NCBI GenBank assembly: GCA_947177165.1 | Contig: CAMWTP010000056.1 | Span: 1-34,634 of the forward strand | Length of the DNA stretch: 34,634 nt | Origin: an uncultured Lachnospiraceae bacterium | Lineage (GTDB): Bacteria > Bacillota > Clostridia > Lachnospirales > Lachnospiraceae | Direction of reading: 5' to 3' | Part shown: in pieces, positions 24,131-31,429 of the stretch | Numbering within the stretch: position 1 is the first letter of the stretch | How the letters are laid out: every line of letters starts with the position of its first letter | Notes under the pieces: generated by a model | The model's database searches: none | Seen by the model: only the letters and a program-made list of their open reading frames with translations | What the model was told of the DNA's origin: nothing | Position numbers and translations under genes: made by a program

Positions 24131-24174
24131 CCTCTCTATGACCTCTTTATGACCTCTCTATGACCTCTCTTTTC
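24131..24174 (-). repeat. 11-bp tandem repeat, candidate LytTR binding site
   Basis: Three full units, CCTCTCTATGA (24131-24141), CCTCTTTATGA (24142-24152) and CCTCTCTATGA (24153-24163), plus a partial fourth unit touching the kinase stop codon. Units 1 and 3 are identical and 22 bp apart, close to the two-turn spacing of AgrA/ComE sites. On the minus strand an extended -10-like TGCTATTC follows at 24125-24118. Confidence 0.5.
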
Positions 24175-24892
24175 ACAGCGGCAGCATAATCTCTGTCACA
24201 AATACGCCCGGCTCGTTCTTACGGTTGATGTAGCCGTCGTATTTGTCCACGATATTGTTGATCCGTTTCAGTCCATGCCCGTGATTGCCGCGCTTTGTCG
24301 TGATATACTCTTCATCCAGTTTCCGTATGACCTCATTCGTCGCATTGCTGACCGACAGATAGAGCTGTCTGCGCAGGATGCCAATATAGAGCCGGATAAA
24401 CTGGTTTTCCGGCTCGACCTTCTCGCACGCCTCCACCGCATTGTCGATCAGATTGCCGATGACAACGCACAGGTCAATGTCCGACACGGCAAGCTCCTTT
24501 GGTACTGTCGCCTTGTAGTCCACCCGGATTCCCTTCTTGATCGCGAGGGAAATCTTGGAATTTAAGATGGCATCGGCATTGATATTTCCGGTGTTAAAGA
24601 GCAGGTTAATGTCGTCTAAATCCTGTTCCAGCCTGTCCAGATAGGCCCTTGCCTCCTCCAGATTATCCATCGCCAGATACGCCTTGACGGACTGCATATG
24701 ATTGTGGTAATCATGCCGCCAGCCCCGCATCGTGAGATAGATGTTGTGCACTTCGTCGACCTCATTTTTCAACAGTTTGTTCTGATACGCTGCAATCTGT
24801 CTCTCGTACACGCTGTCCAGTATGCGGTACAGCAGATACACCGTCAATATCAAAAGAAAAAGGATTGACAGAATCATTATGATTGTATTCAT
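24173..24892 (-). CDS. GHKL sensor histidine kinase, AgrC-like
   Basis: A 239-residue kinase with a single N-terminal membrane helix (about 3-23), a cytoplasmic coil, the phospho-acceptor block RHDYHNH (H60) and the ATP-binding N-box NLIDNAVEA (about 146-154), followed by the late GHGLKRI G-box. It is much shorter than AgrC, lacking the multi-helix sensor part, so the signal is probably sensed in the membrane or through a partner such as the exporter. GGAGA lies 6 bases before the ATG. It follows the LytTR regulator gene by 38 bp. Confidence 0.9.
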   Translation of the reverse strand: MNTIIMILSILFLLILTVYLLYRILDSVYERQIAAYQNKLLKNEVDEVHNIYLTMRGWRHDYHNHMQSVKAYLAMDNLEEARAYLDRLEQDLDDINLLFNTGNINADAILNSKISLAIKKGIRVDYKATVPKELAVSDIDLCVVIGNLIDNAVEACEKVEPENQFIRLYIGILRRQLYLSVSNATNEVIRKLDEEYITTKRGNHGHGLKRINNIVDKYDGYINRKNEPGVFVTEIMLPL

Positions 24893-24930
24893 GAGCGTTC
24901 TCCAAATCTTCTATCATAAAATGCAGTTCC

Positions 24931-25647
24931 TTACTCCCTGTAATACTCTATAAACCGCTCATTCAGCTCCTGATAGGCGCTGCGGCTGACAGGAAGCACT
25001 GTCCCGTCGGAGAGCATACATTCCGTGCGGCTGATTTTCTCGACATACGCGAGATTTACCACGAAGCTTCTGTGACATTTGACAAAAACCTCTTTCCTGT
25101 GCAGCATTTCCACGACTGCTGCCAGACTTTCCTTGATACGGACTGCGGAGTCGTCATTCAGATGCAGCTGCGTATAATGTCCGAGTACCTCCACGTAACA
25201 TATGCTGCTCTCTGCCAGCTTTCTGACCGTGCCCTTCCCGCCAACCGTGATGCAGACGGTGTCCTCTGTATTGTCCCCGCGCTCTGCTGACAGCTCATCG
25301 AGCAGACTGCCGAGCTTCTCCATCGTGACCGGCTTGAGCAGATACCGCACCGCGTGCACCTCATAGCCCTCGATGGCAAATGTCCTGTCCGCTGTCAGGA
25401 AGGCAATCGGAAGCTTTCTGTCCTTCTCGCGGATTGCGCGCGCAAGCTCGACGCCGTTCATCTGCCGCATCGCGATATCCAGAAAAACGATGTCGTACGG
25501 GTAGTCGTCATTTTTAAACAGGAACTCTTCCGCGCTCTCAAATAAGACTACCTCCGCCGCTGTCCCCCGGCTTTCTGCCCACCGCATAATCATGCTGCGG
25601 ACAAGCTTTGCCTGTGCAGCCTCGTCCTCACAATACGCGATACGCAT
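24931..25647 (-). CDS. LytTR-family response regulator
   Basis: A 238-residue regulator with a receiver domain (acid pocket CEDE near residue 6-9, phospho-Asp D57 in VFLDIAM, conserved LLKP Lys near 105) and a C-terminal LytTR DNA-binding domain (about 135-235, with VKCHRSFVVNLAYV and the final LPVSRSAYQEL block). It forms a two-component system with the kinase downstream. LytTR proteins bind spaced direct repeats; the 11-bp repeat at 24131-24174 before the exporter genes is the obvious candidate target. Confidence 0.92.
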   Translation of the reverse strand: MRIAYCEDEAAQAKLVRSMIMRWAESRGTAAEVVLFESAEEFLFKNDDYPYDIVFLDIAMRQMNGVELARAIREKDRKLPIAFLTADRTFAIEGYEVHAVRYLLKPVTMEKLGSLLDELSAERGDNTEDTVCITVGGKGTVRKLAESSICYVEVLGHYTQLHLNDDSAVRIKESLAAVVEMLHRKEVFVKCHRSFVVNLAYVEKISRTECMLSDGTVLPVSRSAYQELNERFIEYYRE

Positions 25648-25705
25648 GAATTCTCACCCTGACCTTCTATCTCTTTATCCATACAATTTCAAAATAATAT
25701 GCTCC

Positions 25706-26263
25706 TTAATTCCGACCGGATTCCAAAACTAGCTCCTTGCTGTAGATGTAACTGTCAAAACAGACATCCATATGGTATTTCTGGAATAACGCCTTTTTCT
25801 CAACAACAAACCCCAGTCTGCCAAGAAGCCGGTTCGACGGCACATTCCCGACTGCGACCTCCGCAGTCACCTTCCCAGCCCCCTGCGCCTTCATCCAGTC
25901 AAGCATCAGCGAGAGTGCTTCACTCCCATATCCCTGCCTCCAGAATTTCTTGTGAATACAATAACCAATGTCATAAATTTTCCCCGTTTCATCTGGAAAC
26001 ATACAGCACGAGCCGATTCGCTCCCCGGTGTCTGCAAGCTCAATGACAAGATAATAGCCTGTCCCGCTTTCTCCAAGCGTATCGAGCGCCTTCTGAAAAG
26101 CCTCATCGACATACTCCCTCGCCGGGTCACTCAAGTACTTTCCGTTTTCTTCATCAAACCACATATCTGTGAGAAAACCAAGATCAGATTCCCTGTAGTT
26201 TCTAATTCTTATTTGGTGCGTTTTCCGCTCCTGACTGCTGCACAAGTCTGCCTGTATTTTCAT
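25706..26263 (-). CDS. GNAT N-acetyltransferase, RimJ/RimL type
   Basis: A 185-residue acetyltransferase of the GNAT superfamily, transferring acetyl from acetyl-CoA to an amine. The acetyl-CoA loop is visible as WRQGYGSEAL (about 108-117) and the late AEVAVGNVPSNRLLGRLGFV block is typical of RimJ/RimL-like members. The substrate is unknown. GGAGG lies 7 bases before the ATG. It follows the 58-aa DUF3006-like gene by 48 bp and may belong to the rpiB-like transcript. Confidence 0.85.
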   Translation of the reverse strand: MKIQADLCSSQERKTHQIRIRNYRESDLGFLTDMWFDEENGKYLSDPAREYVDEAFQKALDTLGESGTGYYLVIELADTGERIGSCCMFPDETGKIYDIGYCIHKKFWRQGYGSEALSLMLDWMKAQGAGKVTAEVAVGNVPSNRLLGRLGFVVEKKALFQKYHMDVCFDSYIYSKELVLESGRN

Positions 26264-26311
26264 TTCGACTCCTCCCAGCCCATTTCCCTGCCCGGAAACG
26301 AATCCACCCGT

Positions 26312-26488
26312 TTAAACAATACTGTATTCCATCATCTCATAGACCAGTCTTGAGCCCTCCGCAATCTCTGCCGGAAGCAGCGCTCGCGCGACACATTTTA
26401 GCTCGTCCGACACGTCGTCCTCCTTCTTCAGATACGCATAGTCGCCCTCAAGACTGTTCACCGTGTAATAAATCCTGTCCAGCAGCAT
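26312..26488 (-). CDS. Small DUF3006-like protein (58 aa)
   Basis: This short gene encodes 58 residues, starting MLLDRIYYTVNSLEGDYAYL and containing ARALLPAEIAEGSRLVYE. The pattern of LDR, EGDYA, a central acidic stretch, then LP..I.EG resembles DUF3006, a small beta-barrel-like family of unknown function. GGGGAG lies 7 bases before the ATG. The ATG starts one base after the stop of the RpiB-like gene (TGAGATG), so translation is probably coupled. Confidence 0.7.
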   Translation of the reverse strand: MLLDRIYYTVNSLEGDYAYLKKEDDVSDELKCVARALLPAEIAEGSRLVYEMMEYSIV

Positions 26489-26489
26489 C

Positions 26490-27134
26490 TCAATTCTCCC
26501 CGATGATTTCCTTCACTGCCGCCGCAATCTTATCGCACTTGCAGTTCGCAAAGAAATACTCCCTGAACTTCCCGCCGCTCAGCGCACCCTTGCAGAGCTC
26601 CCTGTCGAGTTTCGGCAGAATATCGCACAGGTCAGCATGGGTAACAGTCTTTACCTCGTCGAGAATCTTCTTGTTTCTCTGCTCCGGCACAACGCGCTCC
26701 TTCGGATATCCTCCACCGCCCGGTGTGCAGAACAACTTTTCGAAGATGTATTCCAGATTGAGCTCTCCGCCCCAGCCGAAGTTCTCCGCAAACGGAAGCG
26801 CCACACAGTTCCCGTCGTTTACCTGTGAAAATAAATATGCGTCAAGCGGTGACTCGATATGACCGCAGAGCACCCTGGGAAATGCGTTGCACGCAAGCAT
26901 AGCGCCTTCGCCTGTGCCGCATCCTGTTATGACAAAATCCGCCGCCCCGGAGTTCAGAAGTACTGCTGCCAGAATACCGTTCTGTACATAAGTCAGCTGG
27001 TGTTCATCCTCCGCAGTGTACATGCCATAGTTAAATACCTCGTGCCCCATCGGCTCTACGACCTTCCTGAGTGTCTCGCAGATCATGGCATTTTTTGCCG
27101 CCTGGCTGTTTTCGTTGATCAGTGCAATTTTCAT
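26490..27134 (-). CDS. RpiB/LacA/LacB-family sugar-phosphate isomerase
   Basis: A 214-residue protein of the ribose-5-phosphate isomerase B / galactose-6-phosphate isomerase family, which interconverts aldose and ketose phosphates. The family core is plain: MKIALINENSQ start, GCGTGEGAMLACNAFPRV (active-site Cys/Gly loop) and HIESPLDAYLFSQVNDGNCVALP. It is longer than E. coli RpiB (about 150), with a C-terminal extension of about 60 residues seen in a clostridial subgroup. The start at 27134 has AAAGGA 10 bases upstream. An extended -10 promoter lies at 27201-27206. The substrate is not decided by sequence. Confidence 0.85.
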   Translation of the reverse strand: MKIALINENSQAAKNAMICETLRKVVEPMGHEVFNYGMYTAEDEHQLTYVQNGILAAVLLNSGAADFVITGCGTGEGAMLACNAFPRVLCGHIESPLDAYLFSQVNDGNCVALPFAENFGWGGELNLEYIFEKLFCTPGGGGYPKERVVPEQRNKKILDEVKTVTHADLCDILPKLDRELCKGALSGGKFREYFFANCKCDKIAAAVKEIIGEN

Positions 27135-27200
27135 GTGTTGTCCGTCCTTTCCTTTTTCCAAATTATTGCTGCCTTTCCTGTCCTGACTTTACATAGCTCT

Positions 27201-27230
27201 AGTATAGCACTATTCCCAGTATCTTTTCCA
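27201..27230 (-). promoter_or_regulatory. Promoter of the RpiB-like operon
   Basis: On the minus strand TGCTATACT forms an extended -10 (TATACT at 27206-27201) with TGGAAA about 18 bases upstream as a weak -35. It lies about 65 bases upstream of the start codon. Confidence 0.5.
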
Positions 27231-27316
27231 CTATTTTTGTATATTGCTGCGTAACACATAATAAACAAAAAGCATCACCATTTTATATTTTTTTTGTTAA
27301 TTTTATACATTTCTCA

Positions 27317-27345
27317 TTGCTTTCGCAGTCGTTTTGAGCTATATT
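27317..27345 (+). promoter_or_regulatory. Candidate promoter of the alarmone synthetase gene
   Basis: TTGCTT (27317-27322), 17 bases, TATATT (27340-27345). Both boxes are imperfect but the spacing is ideal. Confidence 0.4.
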
Positions 27346-27499
27346 GTATATATAGAAGTAATAACGCATGCAGAAGCTTCGCGCACATTCTCCATCCATC
27401 TGTTTTTGTATGAAACAATCACGAAAATGTGCATAATATATTAGAGTGGCAAAAGGGGTCAATTCAATTATAACTGCATGCATCAGGGGGGCGGAATTT

Positions 27500-28231
27500 T
27501 TGATCGCAAGAAAAAATGAATTTCAAAATGATATACTGAAGGAAATGAACAGTGAAGGTATCTATGAACCGCCAAAGGCTCTCTCTTTTATATCACCTTC
27601 TAAAATGGAGCGTATCCCTCAGGAAGAGTACGACCAGCTCGTGGAACCATACCGCGAAGCCATGACAAGGCTCGAGGTCCGTATGAACGGATTGAACGAA
27701 GATTACCGGAAAAAATACAGAGATTATCCAATCCACAATATACAGGCCCGCATCAAGAGCAGAAAAAGTATCGAAAAAAAACTTTCCAGCAAAAGTCTTC
27801 CAGTCACAGCCTACACGGCGAAAGATAACCTGACCGACATCGCAGGAATCCGTGTAATCTGTTATTTTGTGGAGGATATCTTCAGCATCCTCTCGCTCGT
27901 AAAGACGCAGACTGACCTGCTGATTCTGAAAGAAAGCGACTATATCCACTATCCCAAGGACAGCGGATACAAGAGCTATCATATGGTACTTGGCATCCCA
28001 GTGTACCGCATCGAGGGGATGCAGTATTACCCTGTAGAAATACAGTTCCGCACGCTCGCCATGGACTTGTGGGCAAGCATGGAGCACCGCATCTGTTACA
28101 AGGGTGAGACGCCCGACGAGACCACTGACGCTTTCCGCAACTATTCCGGAGAGCTCTCCGAGATGGAACGGCGCATGAAGCACCTGCTCGACGAGATCCG
28201 CAGGGACAATCCACAGGAACCAATGCAGTAA
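27500..28231 (+). CDS. Small alarmone synthetase (RelA/SpoT synthetase domain)
   Basis: A single-domain (p)ppGpp synthetase of the RelQ/RelP type, transferring pyrophosphate from ATP to GDP or GTP. Synthetase motifs are present in order: RIKSRKSIEKKL, DIAGIRVICYFVEDI, DSGYKSYHMVLGIPV (G-loop Tyr) and VEIQFRTLAMDLWASMEHRICYK. No HD hydrolase or C-terminal regulatory domain is present. The start is uncertain: TTG at 27500 (243 residues) has GGGGGG 8 bases upstream and is preferred; GTG at 27446 has no ribosome site. The gene ends inside a 19-bp-arm bidirectional terminator. Confidence 0.9.
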   Translation: MIARKNEFQNDILKEMNSEGIYEPPKALSFISPSKMERIPQEEYDQLVEPYREAMTRLEVRMNGLNEDYRKKYRDYPIHNIQARIKSRKSIEKKLSSKSLPVTAYTAKDNLTDIAGIRVICYFVEDIFSILSLVKTQTDLLILKESDYIHYPKDSGYKSYHMVLGIPVYRIEGMQYYPVEIQFRTLAMDLWASMEHRICYKGETPDETTDAFRNYSGELSEMERRMKHLLDEIRRDNPQEPMQ

Positions 28232-28268
28232 ATAATAGGAACAATCTCTGATTGTTCCTATTATTTAC
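28228..28268. terminator. Bidirectional terminator with 19-bp perfect arms
   Basis: GTAAATAATAGGAACAATC (28228-28246), loop TCT, and its exact reverse complement (28250-28268). The stop codons of both convergent genes, the alarmone synthetase (28229-28231) and DUF1934 (28261-28263), lie within the arms. Confidence 0.8.
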
Positions 28269-28707
28269 TTTTAATCTCAATAGTAATGTTACAGTCCGCT
28301 ATGAACTGGTAATTGGCCTCAAGCCCATACGCAATATGTATTTCGAGACAGTCCTCGCACTCTGTCACAGTGACTTCCCGTGTGTCCATCGCAACCAGGA
28401 TATTTCCAAAAGGGGTAAAATAGTCCGTCATGGTCTTTTTCCCCTCGGAAAACACCAGCTGCACATTGATGGGACCTTTTTTCCAAAGCGAAAATTCCCT
28501 GCCCTTCAGCTTGATCATATTTCTGACTGGCTCTGGGAAATCTTCCATGACCTCCTCATAGCGTATATAATGTGCATCGTTTCGGAAATAATACTCTCCG
28601 GGGCAGATCGTCTCAATCTGGTCAAGCTCCTCGTCGGACGCCGACTGCCCCACCTCATTGTCAACGAACTGAAGACCGCGTATCGATATCAGCACTTCCT
28701 TTGTCAT
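28261..28707 (-). CDS. DUF1934 (YwiB-like) protein
   Basis: A 148-residue protein of the DUF1934/YwiB family, a small calycin-like beta-barrel of unknown function. The MTKEVLISIRGLQ start, the MTDYFTPFGNILVAMDTREV block and the final YGLEANYQFIADCNITIEIK strand are characteristic. The start at 28707 has GGAGG 8 bases upstream; the longer ATG at 28746 overlaps the preceding gene. In Bacillus the family sits next to argS; here it follows a small membrane protein by 26 bp. Confidence 0.85.
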   Translation of the reverse strand: MTKEVLISIRGLQFVDNEVGQSASDEELDQIETICPGEYYFRNDAHYIRYEEVMEDFPEPVRNMIKLKGREFSLWKKGPINVQLVFSEGKKTMTDYFTPFGNILVAMDTREVTVTECEDCLEIHIAYGLEANYQFIADCNITIEIKSK

Positions 28708-28733
28708 AATTTCTACCTCCTGCGTTATCCGAT

Positions 28734-28991
28734 TCAGCGCAGCCACTCCAACAACGCAAACTTATATTGAATCTCCACTGTGGATTCCGCATCTGACTCT
28801 CCATTCGTGCCTCCATAAAAATAGGAATCCATAAACTTCTCCGCATCCTCCGCCGTGAGCTCCTCCCCGTTCTCATCAAGGATACAGCTGAGTCCCGACT
28901 GCATAAAAATCTCAGGACTGAGTGCACCGACCCACAGCACGACGCCAAATGCCATCAGTGTATTTATTAAATATTTTTTCCACAAAAACAT
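28734..28991 (-). CDS. Small membrane-anchored protein, unknown
   Basis: An 85-residue protein I do not recognise. One hydrophobic segment (about 8-23, INTLMAFGVVLWVGAL) precedes an acidic C-terminal part (DENGEELTAEDAEKFMDS). GGGAGG lies 9 bases before the ATG at 28991. Its initiation region can pair with an upstream sequence (28991-29001 with 29039-29049), which might limit translation. It lies between the gntR stop and DUF1934 on one strand. Confidence 0.6.
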   Translation of the reverse strand: MFLWKKYLINTLMAFGVVLWVGALSPEIFMQSGLSCILDENGEELTAEDAEKFMDSYFYGGTNGESDAESTVEIQYKFALLEWLR

Positions 28992-29049
28992 ATGTCCATA
29001 CCTCCCATTTCCAGCAACAATTTCTCTCCTATTCGTAAGTATGGACATA
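28991..29049 (-). promoter_or_regulatory. Inverted repeat that could mask a start site
   Basis: TATGTCCATAC (28991-29001) and GTATGGACATA (29039-29049) are exact reverse complements separated by 37 bases. In the minus-strand mRNA the 3' arm occupies the spacer between the ribosome site and the ATG of the small membrane protein gene, and touches both. Confidence 0.5.
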
Positions 29050-29059
29050 AATAAATTTT

Positions 29060-29746
29060 TTATACACTTTTTCTCCGATCATCTTTTTCCAGCTGGAGCT
29101 GCTTGATAATGGCTTCCTCCTGATTGTTGATGTGCTTTCTCACCACATCGGCCGCCGTAACCTTATCTTTCTTTAAAATACTGTGATACATTTCAAGGTG
29201 CTCCTGCTGCAGCATCTCATGCGACGAGGCATCTTTCAGGTACTCAAACCGATAGCGGTACATCTGCTCCGACAGATTGCTGACCAGCTGTATCAGTCTG
29301 GCATTTCCGGTGGACAGCACAATCTTATCGTGAAATGCCACATCTGCCTCCGCAAGCATCCTTGTATCCTTTGTCTTGACAGCCGCCTTGAAATTCTCAC
29401 ACGCCTGATAGAGACTGTCCAGATCTTCCTGTCCCATGCGCTCGCAGGCAAGCTCGATTGCAAGCACGTCCAGCGCTCGCCTGACCTCCATGACATCCTT
29501 AAGGCTCTTCAACGTGATCTGCGCCACCTCAGCGCCGCGTCTCGGTATCATGATCACCAGCCCTTCCAGCTCCAGCTTCCTGATCGCTTCACGGATCGGT
29601 GTGCGGCTCACGCCGAGCTTATTTGCAAGGTGAATTTCCATCAATCGCTCTCCGGGTTTGAGCTTTCCGGTGAGTATCTCCTGCCGCAGTGTATTGAACA
29701 CTACATCCCTGAGCGGTAAATATTCATCGTCCTTCATCATGCTCAT
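29060..29746 (-). CDS. GntR-family regulator, FadR/FCD type
   Basis: A 228-residue regulator with an N-terminal winged helix (about 10-75; KLGVSRTPIREAIRKLELEGLV is the recognition part) and a C-terminal all-helical FCD effector domain (about 85-215, with AFHDKIV and late HLEMYHSIL His residues that often bind metal). GGAGG lies 6 bases before the ATG. It follows ispE by 13 bp, an arrangement seen in other Clostridia; its ligand and targets are unknown. Confidence 0.92.
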   Translation of the reverse strand: MSMMKDDEYLPLRDVVFNTLRQEILTGKLKPGERLMEIHLANKLGVSRTPIREAIRKLELEGLVIMIPRRGAEVAQITLKSLKDVMEVRRALDVLAIELACERMGQEDLDSLYQACENFKAAVKTKDTRMLAEADVAFHDKIVLSTGNARLIQLVSNLSEQMYRYRFEYLKDASSHEMLQQEHLEMYHSILKKDKVTAADVVRKHINNQEEAIIKQLQLEKDDRRKSV

Positions 29747-29759
29747 ATCTGCCCTCCAA

Positions 29760-30647
29760 TCACGAATCCACGTTATAAAATTCAGTTACAATTACCTGTG
29801 CATTGATCCCCTTTGTTTTGAGTGTCTGGTCAATATAAACTGATGCTGCCTGCGCAACTCCCTTCTCCCGGTAGACACCGAAAATGCTCGGTCCGCTCCC
29901 GCTCATCACCGCATTCAACGCATCGTTTTCCATCATCATCCTCCTGATGTCTGTAATAATTGGATGCTCTTTCTTTGTCACGGTTTCCATGACATTTTCC
30001 ATGCGGTCGGTGATTCCCTCCAAACTTCCCTGTTTTAATGCCGCAACCATACCATCAATATCCGGATGGCGTTCCATCATATCAAGCTGAAGATGCTGGT
30101 ATACCCATTGTGTTGACACCATGATCGGCGGTTTCACAATCAAAAGAAATGCCTCCGGCGGCGCCGGCAGCGGCGAGAGCTTCTCTCCGATTCCCTCCGC
30201 CAGAGCCGTGCCCCCCATGATGCAGAACGGAATATCCGCACCAAGCCTCACGGCCTGCTCCATCAGCTGCTCCCGGGTAAGTCCAAGCTCGTACATCTCA
30301 TTCATAGCCAGCATTGTGGCGGCTGCATCTGTACTTCCTCCCGCCATCCCTGCCGCTACAGGAATATTTTTTTTAAGCCTGATCTCCACGCCATGCTGGA
30401 TATTGTACTGCTGCTTCATAAGCTTTGCCGCCCGAAAGATCAGGTTGTTCTCCAAATCCCCCAGATAATCTCTGCTGTCGACTGACAGTATGATATCCGG
30501 ATCCTCTCTTCTCTTAAACTCCAATTCATCATAGATATCAACCATCTGCATGACTGTTCTGATTTCATGATATCCATTTTCAAGGCGCCGGCACACATCA
30601 AGCGCCAGGTTAATCTTTGCTCTTGCCTTGTAATTTTGTTTTTCCAT
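29760..30647 (-). CDS. ispE: 4-diphosphocytidyl-2-C-methyl-D-erythritol kinase
   Basis: IspE, the GHMP-family kinase of the MEP isoprenoid pathway, phosphorylates CDP-methylerythritol with ATP in the cytosol. The 295-residue product shows the ARAKINLALDV start, the ATP-binding PVAAGMAGGSTDAAA (about 96-110), GADIPFCIMGGTA and the C-terminal MSGSGPSIFGVY loop. Length and motifs are normal. GGGG lies about 6 bases before the ATG. A good promoter is at 30689-30717, and gntR follows closely on the same transcript. Confidence 0.97.
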   Translation of the reverse strand: MEKQNYKARAKINLALDVCRRLENGYHEIRTVMQMVDIYDELEFKRREDPDIILSVDSRDYLGDLENNLIFRAAKLMKQQYNIQHGVEIRLKKNIPVAAGMAGGSTDAAATMLAMNEMYELGLTREQLMEQAVRLGADIPFCIMGGTALAEGIGEKLSPLPAPPEAFLLIVKPPIMVSTQWVYQHLQLDMMERHPDIDGMVAALKQGSLEGITDRMENVMETVTKKEHPIITDIRRMMMENDALNAVMSGSGPSIFGVYREKGVAQAASVYIDQTLKTKGINAQVIVTEFYNVDS

Positions 30648-30688
30648 CCGTTTCCCCTTTTTGTATTTTTTTTAGTACAATTTTTTAT

Positions 30689-30717
30689 ATTATATAAGAA
30701 AAACTGCAATTCGTCAA
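30689..30717 (-). promoter_or_regulatory. Promoter of the ispE-gntR operon
   Basis: On the minus strand TTGACG (30717-30712), 17 bases, TATAAT (30694-30689). The leader would be about 35 bases. Confidence 0.75.
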
Positions 30718-30775
30718 CAGTTTACAAAGTCTCGAACACAATCACCATAAATAAACTGTTTTTTCAATCACGCTC

Positions 30776-30804
30776 TGGACAGTGAACTGACTGTCTTTTA
30801 TAAT
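30776..30804 (+). promoter_or_regulatory. Promoter of the LigT-like gene
   Basis: TGGACA (30776-30781), 17 bases, TATAAT (30799-30804). It overlaps the ATG at 30803, so the true start of the next gene must be further downstream. Confidence 0.7.
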
Positions 30805-30892
30805 GAATACACAGAGATACACAATGTCTGATACAAACTGCAAACGGGCAGGAAAAAGTGTTTTTTATGGAAATTTATGCGAGGTAAAAATC

Positions 30893-31417
30893 ATGTATCT
30901 GGTATCCGTTTATTTTGACAATTCTGCCGCGAAAAGAATACAGACACTCATCGATCAGGTTGCTGCGGCATCAGGAAATCATTATATGACAGACAAACAG
31001 GTGCCGCCGCATCTGACGCTCTCCGCCATCGAGGCCCGAAGTGCTGAGGTGCTGATCCCTGTTATGAAAAAGCTGGAGGGAAGGCTGCAGCAGGGCACGG
31101 TACAATTTGTCACTGTCGGGCAGCTGCTTCCATATGTGCTGTATACCATGCCTGTGCTGAATCCTTATTTGCAAGGATTGTCAGAACAAATCTATGATGC
31201 AGTATCCATAATTCCAGAGACGACCGTGAGCAGATACTATCGTCCCCATTCCTGGCTGCCGCATGTCACCCTCGGCAAGACATTGTCAAGAGAACAGATG
31301 CGGCAGGCGTTTGCTGTCGTTCAGGACAAATTTTCCGTATTTGAGGCCCAGGTCACAGAGCTTGGCCTTGCCAGCGTGAATCCGCATGATGATGTGCTGC
31401 GCTTTCCGCTATTGTAG
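30893..31417 (+). CDS. 2'-5' RNA ligase-like (2H phosphoesterase) protein
   Basis: A 174-residue member of the LigT / 2H phosphoesterase group, with the two His-x-Thr motifs that form the active site: HLT (H40) and HVT (H124). Such proteins act on 2',3'-cyclic or 2'-5' RNA phosphodiesters; the physiological substrate is unknown. The start at 30893 is set by GAGGT 7 bases upstream and by the promoter overlapping the earlier ATG. It converges with the large permease gene, with only 12 bp between stop codons. Confidence 0.85.
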   Translation: MYLVSVYFDNSAAKRIQTLIDQVAAASGNHYMTDKQVPPHLTLSAIEARSAEVLIPVMKKLEGRLQQGTVQFVTVGQLLPYVLYTMPVLNPYLQGLSEQIYDAVSIIPETTVSRYYRPHSWLPHVTLGKTLSREQMRQAFAVVQDKFSVFEAQVTELGLASVNPHDDVLRFPLL

Positions 31418-31429
31418 GTTTGTCTGCAC

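Larger units (their letters stand above)
27135..27499. other. Divergent intergenic region between rpiB-like and alarmone synthetase genes
   Basis: This 365-bp AT-rich gap holds the rpiB-like promoter (27201-27206 with upstream bases) and a candidate rightward promoter for the alarmone synthetase (27317-27345). The leader of the latter would be about 150 bases. No small gene or RNA is supported. Confidence 0.5.

Noticed and set aside
24030..24172. Search for a signal or bacteriocin peptide gene between the kinase and the exporter
   Set aside because: No frame of useful length with a ribosome site exists on either strand; only very short frames from the repeat.
24131..24174. Possible CRISPR-like array
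   Set aside because: Units are 11 bp in direct contact with no spacers and no cas genes are present; a protein-binding tandem repeat is a better reading.
30803..30892. Upstream start for the LigT-like gene
   Set aside because: The ATG at 30803 lies inside the -10 box of a TGGACA-17-TATAAT promoter and has no ribosome site.
31418..31429. Terminator between the convergent LigT-like and permease genes
   Set aside because: The 12-bp gap and its flanks show no stem-loop with a T-run.
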